A stretch of 64,000 nucleotides of DNA from Chamaecrista fasciculata (GCA_003254925.1 QANZ01007334.1:90846-154845); one strand, 5' to 3'; positions 24,736-37,497 are shown, counted from the first letter of the stretch. Notes: a model not told the origin generated them from the sequence alone. Translations and numbers: made by a program.

Positions 24736-25950
24736 TAATAGAAAGATCATTACAGTTCTGGTGAATCAAAATCTTCCCTTTCTCATAGAATTTCTCTCAA
24801 CCAAGTCCTTAATTAATTACATATTAGACTCAAATGTTTATCATCTTTATCATATTAGTCCTTGGGCACAAAATGCAGCTTTGTATCTCTGTTCTTTGGT
24901 TTATCTTCCATTTAATCTCAACAAACTTTTCTCTTTTTCTGAATAGTCCTTCGGGCACATATAAGATTAATTTTCTACCAGATGTGATCATAATTAATTT
25001 AATAAAGATTTGGGACTAGATTGGTGAAGATGATTTGGTGAACCAAGGATTGATTTGATGAAGACAATTAAGTTATTGGGTTAAACTGCAATTAAGAATG
25101 GATGGAAACCCAAGGAAAGGACTTAAACGCACAAAAGAAGACTTATTTGGAGGTCTTAAGTTGTTTTAAGTGGTCATGTGCCTCTCACATGACAATTTTC
25201 CATTAAATCTTGATAGCAAGAAACTTTAGGGTACCAAAGTGCTAATGACGCAAACTACAGAGTAGTCAAATGTCAAGTTTTGTCTTTTAGAATACTAGAG
25301 TGGATCCAATTCTAATCACTAAGTTACCAAAGTATATTTTACCTATATATATATATATATAAATATTTCAACATAGACATACGTGGTGCGACTCTTTTCT
25401 TTGGTTTACTTAATGAAAGGAAAATACAGTTTAATACTAAGTATCCATTATTAGATTTTCAAATAAATTTGTGACACAAAAAAGTTTGCATTAAAGGGTA
25501 AAGACTTTAAAAACAAATATTTGGTGATTTAATTGAAGTGATATCTTTAGTTGATTAATAAAAGAGGAAGAAAGAAAATCAAGAACAGTATGAAAAATTG
25601 GATACAATTTAAAAGCAAATGTTTCACATTTGAGAATTAGGCATACAATTGACACAACAAAGAAAAAATCAGGAATACAATTGACTGAAAAAAAATTATT
25701 ATAAGTACAATTGAAACTCACTTCATATTTTGAGATATCAAGAGTACTTTTACCTTAATTAATTAGTTTAGATTCCCTTTTAAACCATCTTTACTAAATG
25801 AATTAATAGACTTTTTTGACCAAATTTATTTCTTCTCCGAATACCAAAATTTTTCTAGTAATTAATGATACTTGTAGTCTTGTACAAAGATCAAACAGGA
25901 CGTCCTTGCACACTTTTCTTTCATTCAAATAAACTTATTTATTTGGTTGT
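24736..25950. other. Unique AT-rich intergenic DNA
   Basis: No gene seen. A (TA)n tract lies at about 25346-25362. Weak 'tagtccttgggcac' / 'tagtccttcgggcac' direct repeats lie at about 24857 and 24945. Confidence 0.4.
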
Positions 25951-26412
25951 GAATTTATCTTCTCAAATAAAACTTGAAGAAACTTGAATAAACAACAAAT
26001 TAAACTAAGGTCTGAAGAAACATTGGTTAGATTAGATCATTGTGCCAGAGAGGCTACTGATTAATTTGAATATGCAAAACAACAGAAAAATGGTCATTGT
26101 CAATATGTGTGGTATTTGATCTTGCACAAACAACTAAGCAATTGTAATTAAATACTATGTTTTGTTTTCATTATTTCTCTAATGACTGAAATTCTGATTT
26201 GCCCTTTAAGGTGCTCCTCTGAAAAGTAGTTTGTCCACAATATTGAAGGCTCATCTGTCTTTTTCTGCACATTAACATGTTATGCATGGATATTTGAATT
26301 TCCTATATATATGATACCTCAAACAATCTTGGACAACACACCATCTTACTTTCTCACTTCACAAACCAATCTCAAGTACTTGTTTCCCATTCCATATTAT
26401 TGGCATCATACT
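25951..26412 (+). promoter_or_regulatory. Type I promoter block of the protease gene at 26413
   Basis: Closely matches 41500-41982 and more distantly about 540-1170. Shared text includes 'gaggctact.attaatttga', 'atatgcaaaac.acag', 'tgtgtggtatttgatcttgc', 'aaatactatgttttgtttcc' (cattatttctctaat) and 'aaaagtagtttgtccacaat'. The TATA box is at 26304-26312 (tatatatat), about 100 bp before the ATG, followed by gatacctcaaacaatcttgg. Confidence 0.65.
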
Positions 26413-27542
26413 ATGGCTTCAAGAATTCAAGTATTCCATCACAAAATTTCATTGGCTTTTGTTTTGTTGATGGGATTCTTGGCCTTTGAAGCCACATCTC
26501 GTACTCTCCAGGATTTGTCTATGCAAGAGAGGCATCAGCAATGGATGGCTCAATATGGAAAATCTTACAAAGACCCTCAAGAGATGGAGAAGCGTTTCAA
26601 CATATTTAAGCAAAATGTGGAATACATTGATTCCTTCAACAATGATGGAACTAAATCCTACAAGCTAGCTATCAATGAATTTGCAGATCTCACCAATGAA
26701 GAGTTCACAAATTCTAGAAACAGATTCAAAGGCCATATGTGCTCCACAATCACAAAGACTCCCACTTTCAAATATGAGAATGTCACTGATGTTCCTTCAT
26801 CCATTGATTGGAGACAGAAAGGTGCTGTCACACCCATCAAGAACCAAGGCCAATGTGGTATGTTTTGCTAAATTAAAAATTCATTAAGACTAAACAATCC
26901 ATGATTCAATCTTTCTCCAACTTTTCTGTGTTTTTCTCTATATAAATTGTAGGATGTTGTTGGGCATTTTCTGCTGTAGCTGCAACAGAAGGAATCACTC
27001 AGATTAGCACCGGAAAACTGATATCTCTCTCAGAACAAGAGCTTGTTGACTGTGACACAAAGGGTGAGGATCAAGGCTGTGAAGGGGGTCTAATGGACGA
27101 TGCCTTCAAGTTCATCATTCAAAACCATGGTCTAACCACAGAATCTAACTACCCCTACCAAGGCACTGATGGAACCTGCAACACAAACGGCGAAGGAAAT
27201 CACGCAGCAAGCATCAAGGGATACGAGGATGTGCCTGCAAACAGCGAGGAAGCATTGCAAAAAGCAGTGGCTAATCAACCGGTATCAGTAGCCATCGATG
27301 CAAGTGGATCAGATTTTCAATTCTACTCAAGTGGAATATTCACAGGGTCTTGTGGGACAGAGTTAGATCATGGTGTGACTGCGGTGGGATATGGAGATAG
27401 TGATGGAACTGCATATTGGTTAGTGAAGAACTCGTGGGGAACAACGTGGGGTGAGGAAGGGTACATCAGGATGCAAAGGAATATAGCTGCCAATGAAGGA
27501 CTGTGTGGCATAGCAATGGAGGCTTCTTATCCGACTGCATAA
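26413..27542 (+). CDS. Papain-like cysteine protease, SAG39/SAG12-like (intact, 344 aa)
   Basis: Exons 26413-26857 (445 nt, one extra codon in the signal peptide, [13 protein letters not shown]) and 26953-27542; intron 95 bp, GT-AG. The ERFNIN prodomain and [12 protein letters not shown] are intact. The catalytic triad, shifted by one, is C151/H288/N308. This copy has the most distinctive mature domain: [13 protein letters not shown] instead of GVDQGCEGG, and [18 protein letters not shown] where others read [14 protein letters not shown]. Its proximal promoter is type I while the DNA further upstream (23046-24735) is a type II block. No C-terminal retention signal. Confidence 0.95.
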
Positions 27543-28279
27543 ATGTCAAACTTATATATAACAACATATACTAGTTTCTTTTTAATTTCTAGTTTCTGCT
27601 CTTAGTGGAGCTGTATATCTATGGATCATATTTTGTGTACTTATCGGTTGAAAAAAATGATATATATTTGTGATATATTGTATAAAGCGCTTATATTACC
27701 TTAAAAGTAAAGACTCATCTAATTCTTGAGCTATTTTGTATCTTTAGCTGAAGTCATCCTTTGGGATTGTGTTTTATTCTTACATGCATTGACTGCTTGT
27801 CTATGGTCTTATTAGTATTTTACCTTGTGAATGAGGATTTTTTAGACTGTAGTTAGCATCTTTTAGACTTCTAATTGGAGTATCAAAAATTGGACTTCAT
27901 TTCAACCTATCAAGAACATCGAGAAACTAAGAAATTCTCAGGATAAAGAGGATCAATCAAATAATAAAGATTAAACCCGAGAAAACCGCACAATTGATCA
28001 CAAAATAGCCCAAATAATCGTCAAACCTTAAGGCATAATATTTTATCATAAAAGGACATAAAGGCCTGCAATTGAATCCCAAATGAATATAAAATGCGCT
28101 AAAATGTCACTAAAATATATGATGAAATATGGTCAAATCAACAGATAAATGGTGTCATCTGTTGATAACACAAAAACTATGTCATCTCAGATGACAGGGT
28201 TTGCAAGGGCATTTTTCAATTAAAGTTCCAATTTCACCCTTACATCTTTGATATCTATTATTGTCATACCCAACGTTGG
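27543..28279. other. Downstream flank of the protease gene
   Basis: 27543 to about 27895 is the shared 3' flank, ending at 'cttctaattggagtatcaaa'. The rest, up to the LTR, is AT-rich with a short palindromic pair 'gtcatctgttgata' / 'gtcatctcagatgacag' (28154-28198). A related 'gatatctgagatgacag' occurs beyond the LTR at about 30999, so the LTR may sit inside an older repeat. Confidence 0.4.
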
Positions 28280-30930
28280 TGTCACGACCCCCTAACGGAA
28301 TCCGTGACCGGCACAGACCACAAAGTGGAAGCCTATGGCCTGTGAGCCTAACACATACCTCTATGACATAAATTCATAATTTTTCTTCTGCATTAATTAA
28401 TAATTCGTTACTCGTAATTACAACTTTTCGTAAAATAAGCTTAACATTTCCCTGTCTGTAATTCTAACGGAGCAACACTAGAAGCAAATACATAAAACAA
28501 TATATTAGAGTCAAGATATCCACACGAACAAGTGTGTGGAATTTCAGAAGGTCTAGACAGCACTAGGAGATCGTTCCTGCAACCTGAAACTGAAAATGGT
28601 AAATAACAACGGGGTGAGTCAAGAGACTCAGTGAGTAATCCAATCTATTCTAATAGTGGAGGGCAAGGTATCTCCACCAATTTCAAAATAATAATGCATG
28701 CACAAAGTACAATCATATTTCAAATACATATAAACAAGTCAAGCATCTTTATCATCACCTTTCATAATCGAGATCATCGTATAGTCAAATATCAAAGTAC
28801 AAATCGTAATTCGAATGATCATATAGGTCACATACTTGAACATCCGATAAAAATTCTATAAATTCCAAATCGGTAATCGTTCAAAGTCATTTCGCAAATC
28901 TGAAATACATTTTATCGTAAAACCCATGGGTGGCGCCCCCGTTATTGGTGAGTGAAATCGAAGGTCTTGCAAAAGCCTATCCCGCGAGAACGAGTAACTC
29001 CCCACCTCTAGGATCGAAGGCAGTCTACTCGTGGCACATCCCCGAAAGCCTAGAACCATGCCCAACTCACATCCTGGCCAACGGATGGGTGACTCCGGAA
29101 CCGAAAGCCTGGTTGGTACGTACCCAAAAGTCCCAACAGTCACCCACCAGCCAAAAATCATTTTTCAAACAACATCAAATCACATTTTCATCATAATATT
29201 TGTCAAAATATGATATCATACACATAAGTCTCAAATAAGCTTTTTAAACATATCTTCGTAAAACTTTAACCTTGCCAAAAACAATTGCACAAAAATGTCA
29301 CATAACCATGATAAAACAAGTTCTAGAATAGAGAGAATACTCACCTGAAGGTCATGCACAATGACCTAAAATCCACTATTCAACTTACTACCCTCAAGGT
29401 TGGGATAAATGCATAACACCTAGGTTAGATAGCAAAATATATTCATTATATTAGAATGCGTCTAACACATAGATTCACCAAATGACACTTTCCACACAAC
29501 TACTTTATATCATGAGTCATTCTCAAGTCCTAACTTTATTCTTGATATCACCAACTTTGATACTTCACTAAGCATAGGATACCAATCTAACTCTATTAGA
29601 GCTTGGGTTAACATTTGGGAGCTTAAACAAATGTTTTATCAATCATCAAGTTTTACAAAAAAAAAAAGGGCTTATTATTAACACTCCAACTATAACATGA
29701 CTGAAAATCCTTATTTTTCAACACCAATCCATAGTGTATAAATTTAACTCTTACATTTCAAATACACGATTATAGTTTCAAGATCCTTCATAATTTCATA
29801 GAAACCCACTTAGTTCAAGAAACCATCAAAATCATCTATAAGGACCAATTTGCAACTTTAAAGTTTTACTCCCAAACATCAAATTTCAAAATACACTCTC
29901 TAAATTCAAATAAATGAAATGGATTTCATTATTATCATCAAACAAACTCATTTGAACCAGAAAACAAAGAAATTTGGTTAAAAATACGATTTAAAGTTTT
30001 GCGCAAAATATTACCGGGTCCCTAAATTCATGAAAGTGGAACCAAGCTTCAATCCAATGATAAAAACTCATCAATATCACCAAAAAGTTTATTGAGACCA
30101 CTAATTTCAAGAAACAAGAAGAATTTGGCAAAAACCCAATTTAAAGTGTGCCCTACATTTTTCTATCGGGTCCAAAATTGATGAAAATGAAACCAATTCA
30201 TAAACCACGACAAAGGGTGTTTTAAACATCACAAATGACCACCAAACAGCAGCAAAAACAAGCTCTTGAAGAGAAGGGACCAAAAGAGTAAAAAGAGGAC
30301 AAAAAGTCACCTAGAGATGATGAGAAGGTAGTGAGAAGCAGTGGTGGCTGGACGGTGGTCACCGGCGGCTTCCGGTCGGCCATAGGTGGTCTCTGGCGGC
30401 GGTCGTGGTGGTGGATGGCAGCTGGAGTTGAGTGAGAGATCGAGAGAATAGGTGGGAGACGAGAGAGAGACAAGAATGAGTCGATTGTTTTTTTTTTTTG
30501 GGTTTTAGAAGGCTGAAGGGACTTATGTGCATTATTTAACTGTGTAGAAGTTTCTAGCGATTGTAGTTCCAGGTTCAAGGCTAAAATTATTGTTTTACCT
30601 CAGAAAAATAAAATTATTTCAAAACAGTCCTGAAAACGTGAAATGTTAAAAATGGAATTTTTCAACAAAATTTATATTGTTGGTTTCCTTTCGAAGAGTA
30701 GATTCCAAATATGTAACTGATTTTTGAAAACTAAATCTCTGATGTCCTTCAGGTCTTACTCGAAAATATTCTATTATAGTATCAAAATAAGAGGTCAAAT
30801 ACAATTTTAAAAATCTGTTTGCTCCCATAATTTAACCACAAGCTCATAATAACTTTTAGATCCACTATATAATCTTATTTTAAACAAAATACCGAGTCTA
30901 ATAATTTTTATAATATTTTGGGATATTACA
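28280..30930. mobile_element. Probable solo LTR (2651 bp) of a long-LTR retrotransposon
   Basis: It starts tgtcacgacccccta and ends gggatattaca (TG...CA), flanked by identical gttgg at 28275-28279 and 30931-30935. There is no internal retroelement protein, primer site or second LTR, so this is a solo LTR. The TGTCACGACC start and great length are typical of some plant Gypsy LTRs (Tekay/Del or Tat types), but the lineage is a guess. A GC-rich 'ggcggcggtcgtggtgg' stretch lies at 30340-30420. The identical duplication argues for moderate age. Confidence 0.75.
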
Positions 30931-31026
30931 GTTGGTATTATAAATATCAAGTATCTTATACTATGGTATCACATACCACGACATCTGAGATGTTATGATA
31001 TCTGAGATGACAGCATACTAAACGCA

Positions 31027-32334
31027 CTCTAATTCTACAATCTGATCAAAACATATAAAATAAATTTTGCAACCTGACTCAAAGACATGGGACCAAAAGA
31101 GCAACACGGGAACAAATTGAGACCTAAGCAAAAGATATGAGTTAACTGCAATAAAAAAAAGTTATGGAACAAAATTGAGATCAGAGAAAAAGTTATGGGG
31201 CTAAAAGTGCACTTTGACCTAAATTATTTTATATAAAGAAAGAAAAAACAATAAACTAACAATTTGATCTCTAAAAGGTTAAACGAGTTAACAATTCGAT
31301 CTGTGAAAGATTGAAATAAATAATTTAGTCGCTAAAAGATAAAAAAAATTAGACAAAATAGTATACCATTTTAATCTTTTAAGACAAAAGAGTATCATTT
31401 TAATTTTTAAGAAATAAATCGTATTGAACACGGATCCAAGTATCAAATCCATAATTTTTCATGGACTGCATTGTTGATTTATTCTATATAGGGCTGAAAA
31501 ATGCGTCTTTGATACCTCTTCATCCTTAAATTAAGATATATATGTAAAACGACACTGAAATTGAACACTAAGCTTGGCACTCTCCCAAAATCCATCCTCC
31601 AAAATTGGAGAGAAAATATATATTTGTAACAACAACAAAAAAAAAAAATTGTAATATTCTGATCTAAATTTGAATATGGTACGGTTGTGATGGGAGAAAT
31701 TGAAACTATAAAACAACCCTGTAATTAAGTGCTAAATTTCTAATTTTTTACTAGCTGATGCAGTACTTATGATTATGTTCTCGTTCATTCAAATATAGTG
31801 GCCATAGAATTTCTGAAACCACTTGTTTATAATTAAGGAACAAAAAAAAAAGACGTAAACTTCTAAAACCCCCTAAATGCACGCAGTTGGAGTTCCTCTG
31901 AAATATAATTTGTCCACAATGCATACAAATTTGTCTTTCTCTACACATATTGTCAGCTACGTAGAAGATAAAGGTGTTTTATGCTTCTACACCTTATAAT
32001 CTATTACTTCTCAACACAACATGCATGGATATATATGTATTCATATATCCTATATATATATATCTTATATTATATGGCTCCACCCCTTTCTGGTCGTTCA
32101 TGTTTAAAATTATAGTTTATGAAATTAAAAATAAGAAAAAATTTACTATTCAGTCTCTCTTTCTTTACTAAGTTAACAATTTAGTCCTTTATTTATTTTA
32201 CAGCCCTAGTATATATATATATATATATATGTGATATCTCAAATATTATTGGACACCAACAAACCATCTTACTTTCTCATATTCTAATCAATCTCGAGTA
32301 TTTTATTTTCCATTCCATATTGTCACACAACAAT
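31027..32334 (+). repeat. Duplicated upstream block, copy D (type II promoter unit)
   Basis: Matches copies A-C from the 'gatatgagaccaaa' half-element onward ('gcaacctgactcaaag', 'gttaaacgagttaacaa', 'aatttgaatatgg', 'ctagctgatgcagtactt'). The TATA region is interrupted: relatives have one (TA)n run before gatatctcaaatattattgg, whereas here about 160 bp of extra sequence (about 32060-32210, including ggctccacccctttctgg) lies between two (TA)n runs (about 32052-32063 and 32212-32230). Confidence 0.7.
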
Positions 32335-33996
32335 ATGGCTTCCAAAATTCAATTCCATCATAAATTTCATTGGGTTTTGTTTTATTGATGGGATTCTTGG
32401 CCTTTGAAGTCACATCTCGCACTCTCCAAGACTTGTCTATGCAGGAGAGACATCAGCAATGGATGGCTCAATATGGCAAAACTTACAAAGACCCTCAAGA
32501 GATGCAGAAGCGGTTGAACATTTTTAAGCAAAATGTGGAATACATTGATTCCTTCAACAATGATGGAATTAAATCCTACAAGCTAGCTATCAATGAATTT
32601 GCTGATCTCACCAATGAAGAGTTCACAAATTCTAGAAATAGATTCAAAGGCCATATGTGCTCCTCAATCACAACGACTCCCACTTTCAAACATGAGAATG
32701 TCACTGATGTTCCTTCATCCATTGATTGGAGACAGAAAGGTGCTGTCACACCCATCAAGAACCAAGGCCAATGTGGTAGGTGTTTGCTATATTATAAATT
32801 GGTTGAAACCTCATTTTGGTCCTCAAACTTTAGGATATGTTTCATCTTGATCCTAAAACTATTTTTGTTTTGTTTTAGTCCTCAAAATTTCACATTGGTT
32901 CTATTTTGGTCCCAAAAATCTTTGTCGGTTTTTCGCCGCTATTTATAACTTGGACAATTGAGATAGATCGTTTCACTCTCATATGTGTCTTAATAAGTGA
33001 GGTGACAAAAAGAGAAAGAAAAATTTTCATTCTTAGTTATAAATTGAAGATAAAAACCAACTAAAAATTTATCTCTAATTTGTGACTAAGAATGAAAAAA
33101 TGTTTTTCTCTCTTTGCAAACTGACTTATTATGATGCATATGAGACAGAAATCATCTATCTCAACTATTAATGTTAAAAATAATGACACAAGCCATATGA
33201 AATATTATGTTGAGGACCAAAACAGAACAAATGTAAGACTTTGAGGACCAGAACGAAGCAAAAATTGTTTTAGGACCAAAATGAAACTTACCACATAATT
33301 TGAAAACCAAAATGAGTAATTGACCAATTAAATTCCTTCAAGCTAGCTAACCAATCCAAGATTTAATCTTTATCTAACTTTAGTTTGTTTTCTTTATTTA
33401 TGTATTGTAGGATGTTGCTAGGCTTTTTCTGCTGTTGCTGCAACAGAAGGGATCACTCAGATAAGCACAAGGAAATTGATATCTCTATCAGAACAAGAGC
33501 TCGTTGACTGTGACCCAAAGGGTGTGGATCAAGGCTGTGAAGGGGGTCTAATGGATGATGCCTTCAAGTTCATCATTCAAAACCATGGTCTCACCACAGA
33601 ATCCAACCCTACCAAGGCACTGATGGAATTTGCAACAAAAAAGCAGAAGGCAATAGTGCTGCTAACATCAAAGGGTATGAGGATGTGCCTGCAAACAGCG
33701 AGGAAGCATTGCAGAAAGTAGTGGCTAATCAACCGGTATCATTGGCCATAGATGCAAGTGGATCAGATTTTCAATTCTACTCAAGTGGAATATTCACAGG
33801 GTCTTGTGGGACAGAGTTAGATCATGGTGTGACTGCAGTGGGCTATGGAGTTAGTGATGGAACTTCATATTGGTTAGTGAAGAACTCATGGGGAACATCG
33901 TGGGGAGAAGAAGGATACATCAGGATGCAAAGGAATATAGCTGCCAATGAAGGACTGTGTGGCATAGCAATGGAGGCTTCTTATCCCACTGCATAA
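32335..33996 (+). pseudogene. Papain-like cysteine protease pseudogene (SAG39-like)
   Basis: Exon 1 is 32335-32775 (441 nt; one base lost around 32364-32384, which breaks the signal peptide frame). The intron 32776-33410 is 635 bp against the usual 95 because of a fold-back insertion. Exon 2 is 33411-33996 (586 nt; 4-nt deletion near 33608 where relatives read SNYPYQG). The Trp codon after the catalytic Cys is TAG (GCC-stop-AFS, about 33419-33421). An in-frame ATG at 32388 restarts at [11 protein letters not shown] but would lack most of the signal peptide and still meet the later lesions. His, Asn and C-terminal text ([29 protein letters not shown]) remain well preserved, so inactivation looks recent. 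Confidence 0.95.
32799..33327. mobile_element. Fold-back element inside the protease pseudogene intron
   Basis: The arms start ttggttgaaacctcatttt and end aatgagtaattgaccaa, with 'ggtcctcaaa' units on the left and 'gaggaccaaaac' units on the right; a central palindrome surrounds 'tttttcattcttag' / 'ctaagaatgaaaaa'. Intact paralogues have only 'ttgctaaattaaattcc' at this site. Splice sites lie outside the insertion. Target duplication is unclear. Confidence 0.7.
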
Positions 33997-35251
33997 ATGT
34001 CAAACTTATAACAACATATATATACTACTTTCTTTCTAATTTTCAGTTTCTGCTCTTAGTGGAGCTGTATATGTATGGATCATACTTTGTGTACTTATCA
34101 GTTGAAAAAAATGATATATATATATATATTTGTGATATGTTGTATAAAACCCTTATTATTACCTTGAAAGTAAAGAATCATCTGATTCTTGATCTATTTT
34201 GAATCTTTAGCAGAAGTCATCCTTTGAGGATTGTGTTTTATTCTTACATGCATTGACTGCTTGTTTATTTATTAGTATTTTACCTTCTGAATAAGGATTT
34301 TTTAAACTGTAGTTAGCATCTTTTAGACTTCTAATTGAAGTATCAAAAATAGGAGATCTCCTTTTAATCATCAAGGAGTGATGTATGATTGTCTTTGTTT
34401 GAGACATGTGTTGTTCTTTAAGTTCTTCATGAGCAATAAGGTCTTGTGGTTATGTACATTACTATGTATTGTTTTCTTTGTAGGTACTGATAAATTTGAC
34501 CAATGACTATCTTATCTGTTAGAGGCTTTCATATCAGAAGTGACACAAATAAGCAATATGTTCACTGTGACAGACGATGCCTTCAAGTTCATATATGATC
34601 ATTCAAAGTCATACTACTTCTTTCTGCAAAGACATAACTTGAGAGAAAGAAAAGGTATTTTAGAATACCTCTTTATTGTGTTTTTCTCTTCTCATTCCTA
34701 CCAGACCTCGAACAAGGAACACATGGAACAATTTATCCAATGCTAAACATGGAGGAGACCAGAGGTCCTGGTATTTATAATGCTCCCATTTTGAATATTT
34801 ATTTGGATGTTGCATAGAGTGGTGAATGTGTTAATGAGCTATTTTCATGTTGGATTTATGAAGCACTACTCTGCTCGGCCCAACACATAAGAGTTTAAGG
34901 AATCCCAATTTGAGTGTTTGTTGCCAATTACTGACCAAAACAAAATTTCAATACCAATTTTAAAAGAAAAAAATTAAAGGACTAGATTGTAACTTACCTA
35001 AGAGATAAAGAAATAAAATTGCACTTTAATTTGGCCTTGTTAAATTTATTTTAATGTTGATGTTTTTTTTAAGTTGACAATTACTTTTTGTGGTATATTC
35101 CTGCTATAAACAATTAAATTTATCTTTGTCTCTTTTAAATTTTTGTTTTTCATTTTAATCAGATTATATTTTATACTTTTATTTTTAAAGTGTTGAACTT
35201 AATTATACTTCTTTTGAGATTAAATTAATAATTTACTTTAAATAATCTATA
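33997..35251. other. Downstream flank with a possible exon-2 scrap
   Basis: 33997 to about 34540 shares the 3' flank of the other units, including 'gataaatttgaccaatg' (34490) also found near 40038. At about 34573-34593 cagacgatgccttcaagttc repeats text coding for DDAFKF in exon 2, too short to call a gene fragment with certainty. The rest is AT-rich without genes; a (TA)n tract lies at about 34114-34128. Confidence 0.45.
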
Positions 35252-35425
35252 TCTATACTATTATATATATCTGAGGATACTTTTGGTCGGTCATAATTAT
35301 CTAATTAAAAAAATAAAAAAAAAATCAAATATTTAAATACATGAGTTATAGTCAATTAAAAAATTATAAAAATCATAAAATCAAATTATACATACATATT
35401 TGCGTGTCAGATGCAAAACCCCTAA
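35252..35425 (+). mobile_element. Short non-autonomous Helitron-like element (174 bp)
   Basis: Begins tctatactattatatatatc directly after an A and ends with a hairpin-capable tttgc...gcaaa stretch, then acccctaa before a T. This fits the 5'-TC ... hairpin ... CTRR-3' structure between A and T typical of Helitrons. It is very short with no Rep/helicase. Confidence 0.5.
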
Positions 35426-35663
35426 TATATAATATGCATACTATAAGAAAAGATAATTATGCATTATTATGGTGTGACTCAGATCAAACAAGTTGACAAG
35501 TGTTTTTACAAATTTTACAAATTTTAAAGGAAACAAAAAGGTAATGATAAAAATAAAAGAGACTAACTTGCTTGATTACCCCATTTTGCCAATAAAACTA
35601 GTTTCAAAGTTGGGCATAAGCAATCTGATTTATTGCTTGAGTTTAGGAATTATATAATACAAA

Positions 35664-36522
35664 GGCCAAATGCGAATTTGGTCCTATAATTTTGCTTCAG
35701 GTCCCAAATCAGTCCTATATCTTTTTTTGTTTCGAATTTGGTCCTGTATTTTTGCTCCAGGTTCCAAATCAGTCCTATATCTTTTTTTGTCTCAGTTTTG
35801 GTCCCATATGTTTTGAAAACCTCCCACAATTAGTCCTCTATCCATTTTAAATTACATTTTAGTCCTGAAAACTTCAAGTCCCTTTCACTTTAGTCCCTGA
35901 CTATCAAAATGGTAGTAAAAGAGCATCCCTGAAGATTCTCAAACCTTACATCTTGGTCCCTAATCCATGAATTCTTCATGAAATGGAATATAAATGCAAA
36001 AACAACACAAATTAAAGCAACTGACAGAGGGACCAAAACTGAAAACGCAAAAAATTAAAAACCACCGGAAAATGTCCCAAACTCGTCAGAAAATGTACGA
36101 AAATCACCGAGAAACTCAAGAACTCATCCAAAAACCCCAATCCTCACTGAAACATCACTCAAATAATTTCCCTCAAATGCTTTAAGAAAGAATTTTCGAA
36201 AACCGAAACTTTCTTCTATCACCTCCCTCCTCAAAAGTTTGGATTTTGATAGTCAGGGATGCTCTTTCACTTTCATTTTGATAGTCAGGGACTAAAGTGA
36301 AAGGGACTTGAAGTTTTCAGAACTAAACTGTAATTTAAAATGGACGGGGGACTAATGGTGGGAGGTTTTCAAAACATATGGGATCAAAACTGAGACAAGA
36401 AAAGATATAGGATTGATTTTGGACCTGGAGCAAAGATGCAGGACCAAGTTCGAGACAAAAAAAGATATATGACTGATTTGAGACTTGGAGCAAAGTTACA
36501 GGACCAAATTCGCACTTTGGCC
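35664..36522. mobile_element. Mutator-like fold-back element (859 bp) with 9-bp target duplication
   Basis: The ends ggccaaatgcgaatttgg and ccaaattcgcactttggcc are inverted repeats. taatacaaa is duplicated at 35655-35663 and 36523-36531. The arms contain 'cagtcctatatcttttttt' units in opposite orientation. A small open frame in the centre (35994-36185) has no recognisable domain and no paired-arm structure. Confidence 0.85.
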
Positions 36523-36576
36523 TAATACAAATAAATATATTGTAAGAATATATATATATATATATATGTCCTATAT

Positions 36577-37067
36577 CTAGGGGTGAGTAGCCTAACCCAT
36601 GAGCCTGTAGAAACTAACCTAACCCATAATTACAAGTTGGGTTGGGTTTAAAATTTTCAACCCGCACACTTACGGGATGGGTTACGAGTTTGTAGTTTCT
36701 CAACCCAACCTAACCCACAAACCTGTATATAACATTTTTTTTCATTTATTTTTTATATATGCTTATGTATTTTTATATATATTCTTCAATTCTTGTATGT
36801 TTTTTATGTATTAATAATGTTAATTCTTTATAAAAAAAATTATTTTGATATATATATAAAAAAATATGAGTAATTCTACCTAATTAATATAAAATAAAAT
36901 ATTCTAATTTATTGATATATATATATATCACGGTATTTATACAAAATAGAATACCTAGTTTCTTTTGTTATTTTACAATGTTCCACAATATAAGTACATT
37001 AGGTATAAAATTAAATATTTCTATTAAGAAACAATATAGGTTGAGAAATGAGAAGTGAATTATTATA
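36577..37067. repeat. AT-rich DNA with a 'CCCAACCC'-rich MITE fragment
   Basis: 36577-36730 begins taggggtgagtagcctaacc and is dense in 'aacccaacc/gggttggg' words, resembling one end of the hAT-type element at 16877-17450. No matching right terminus is found. The remainder is (TA)n-rich (about 36550-36566, 36917-36930). Confidence 0.45.
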
Positions 37068-37497
37068 GACCAAAATGTACTTTTGGTCTCATATCTTTTG
37101 CTCAGATTTCAATTTGGTCTTGTATCATTTTTTTGTTGTACTTTTGATCCTATATTTTTTTGTTAGCGCACAATTGGTCTCATGTCTTCTTTTGTTGTAA
37201 ATTTAGTCTCATATCTTTTCAAAAAGTTTCACCGTTAGTCCCACAATGTGAGACCTTTTACAAAGATATGAGATCGATTCTGCAAACTGACTGAAAAAAT
37301 GAGACCGATTCTGCAACCTGACCCAAAAATATAAGATCAATTCTGTAACCCGACCGAAAGATATGAGACCAAAAGTGCAACAAAGGACCAAATTGAAACC
37401 TGAACAAAAGATATGAGCCCAAAAATGCAACAAAAATGATTATGGAACCAAAATGAGACCTAAGAAAAAGTTTTGTGACCAAAAATGCACTTTGGCC
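37068..37497. mobile_element. Mutator-like fold-back element (430 bp)
   Basis: The left end gaccaaaatgtacttttgg faces gaccaaaaatgcactttgg at the right in inverted arrangement of 'ggtctcatatctttt' units. Flanks attattata (37059-37067) and attatttta (37498-37506) agree at eight of nine positions. Minus-strand frames here are by-products of the repeat. Confidence 0.7.

Noticed and set aside
28856-29213. Open frames on both strands within 28856-29213
   Set aside because: They overlap each other inside a probable solo LTR, with no recognisable domain.
34540-34746. Small open frame containing DDAFKF, like exon 2 of the proteases
   Set aside because: Only about 20 bases match exon 2; the surrounding sequence belongs to the shared 3' flank and no other protease motif follows.
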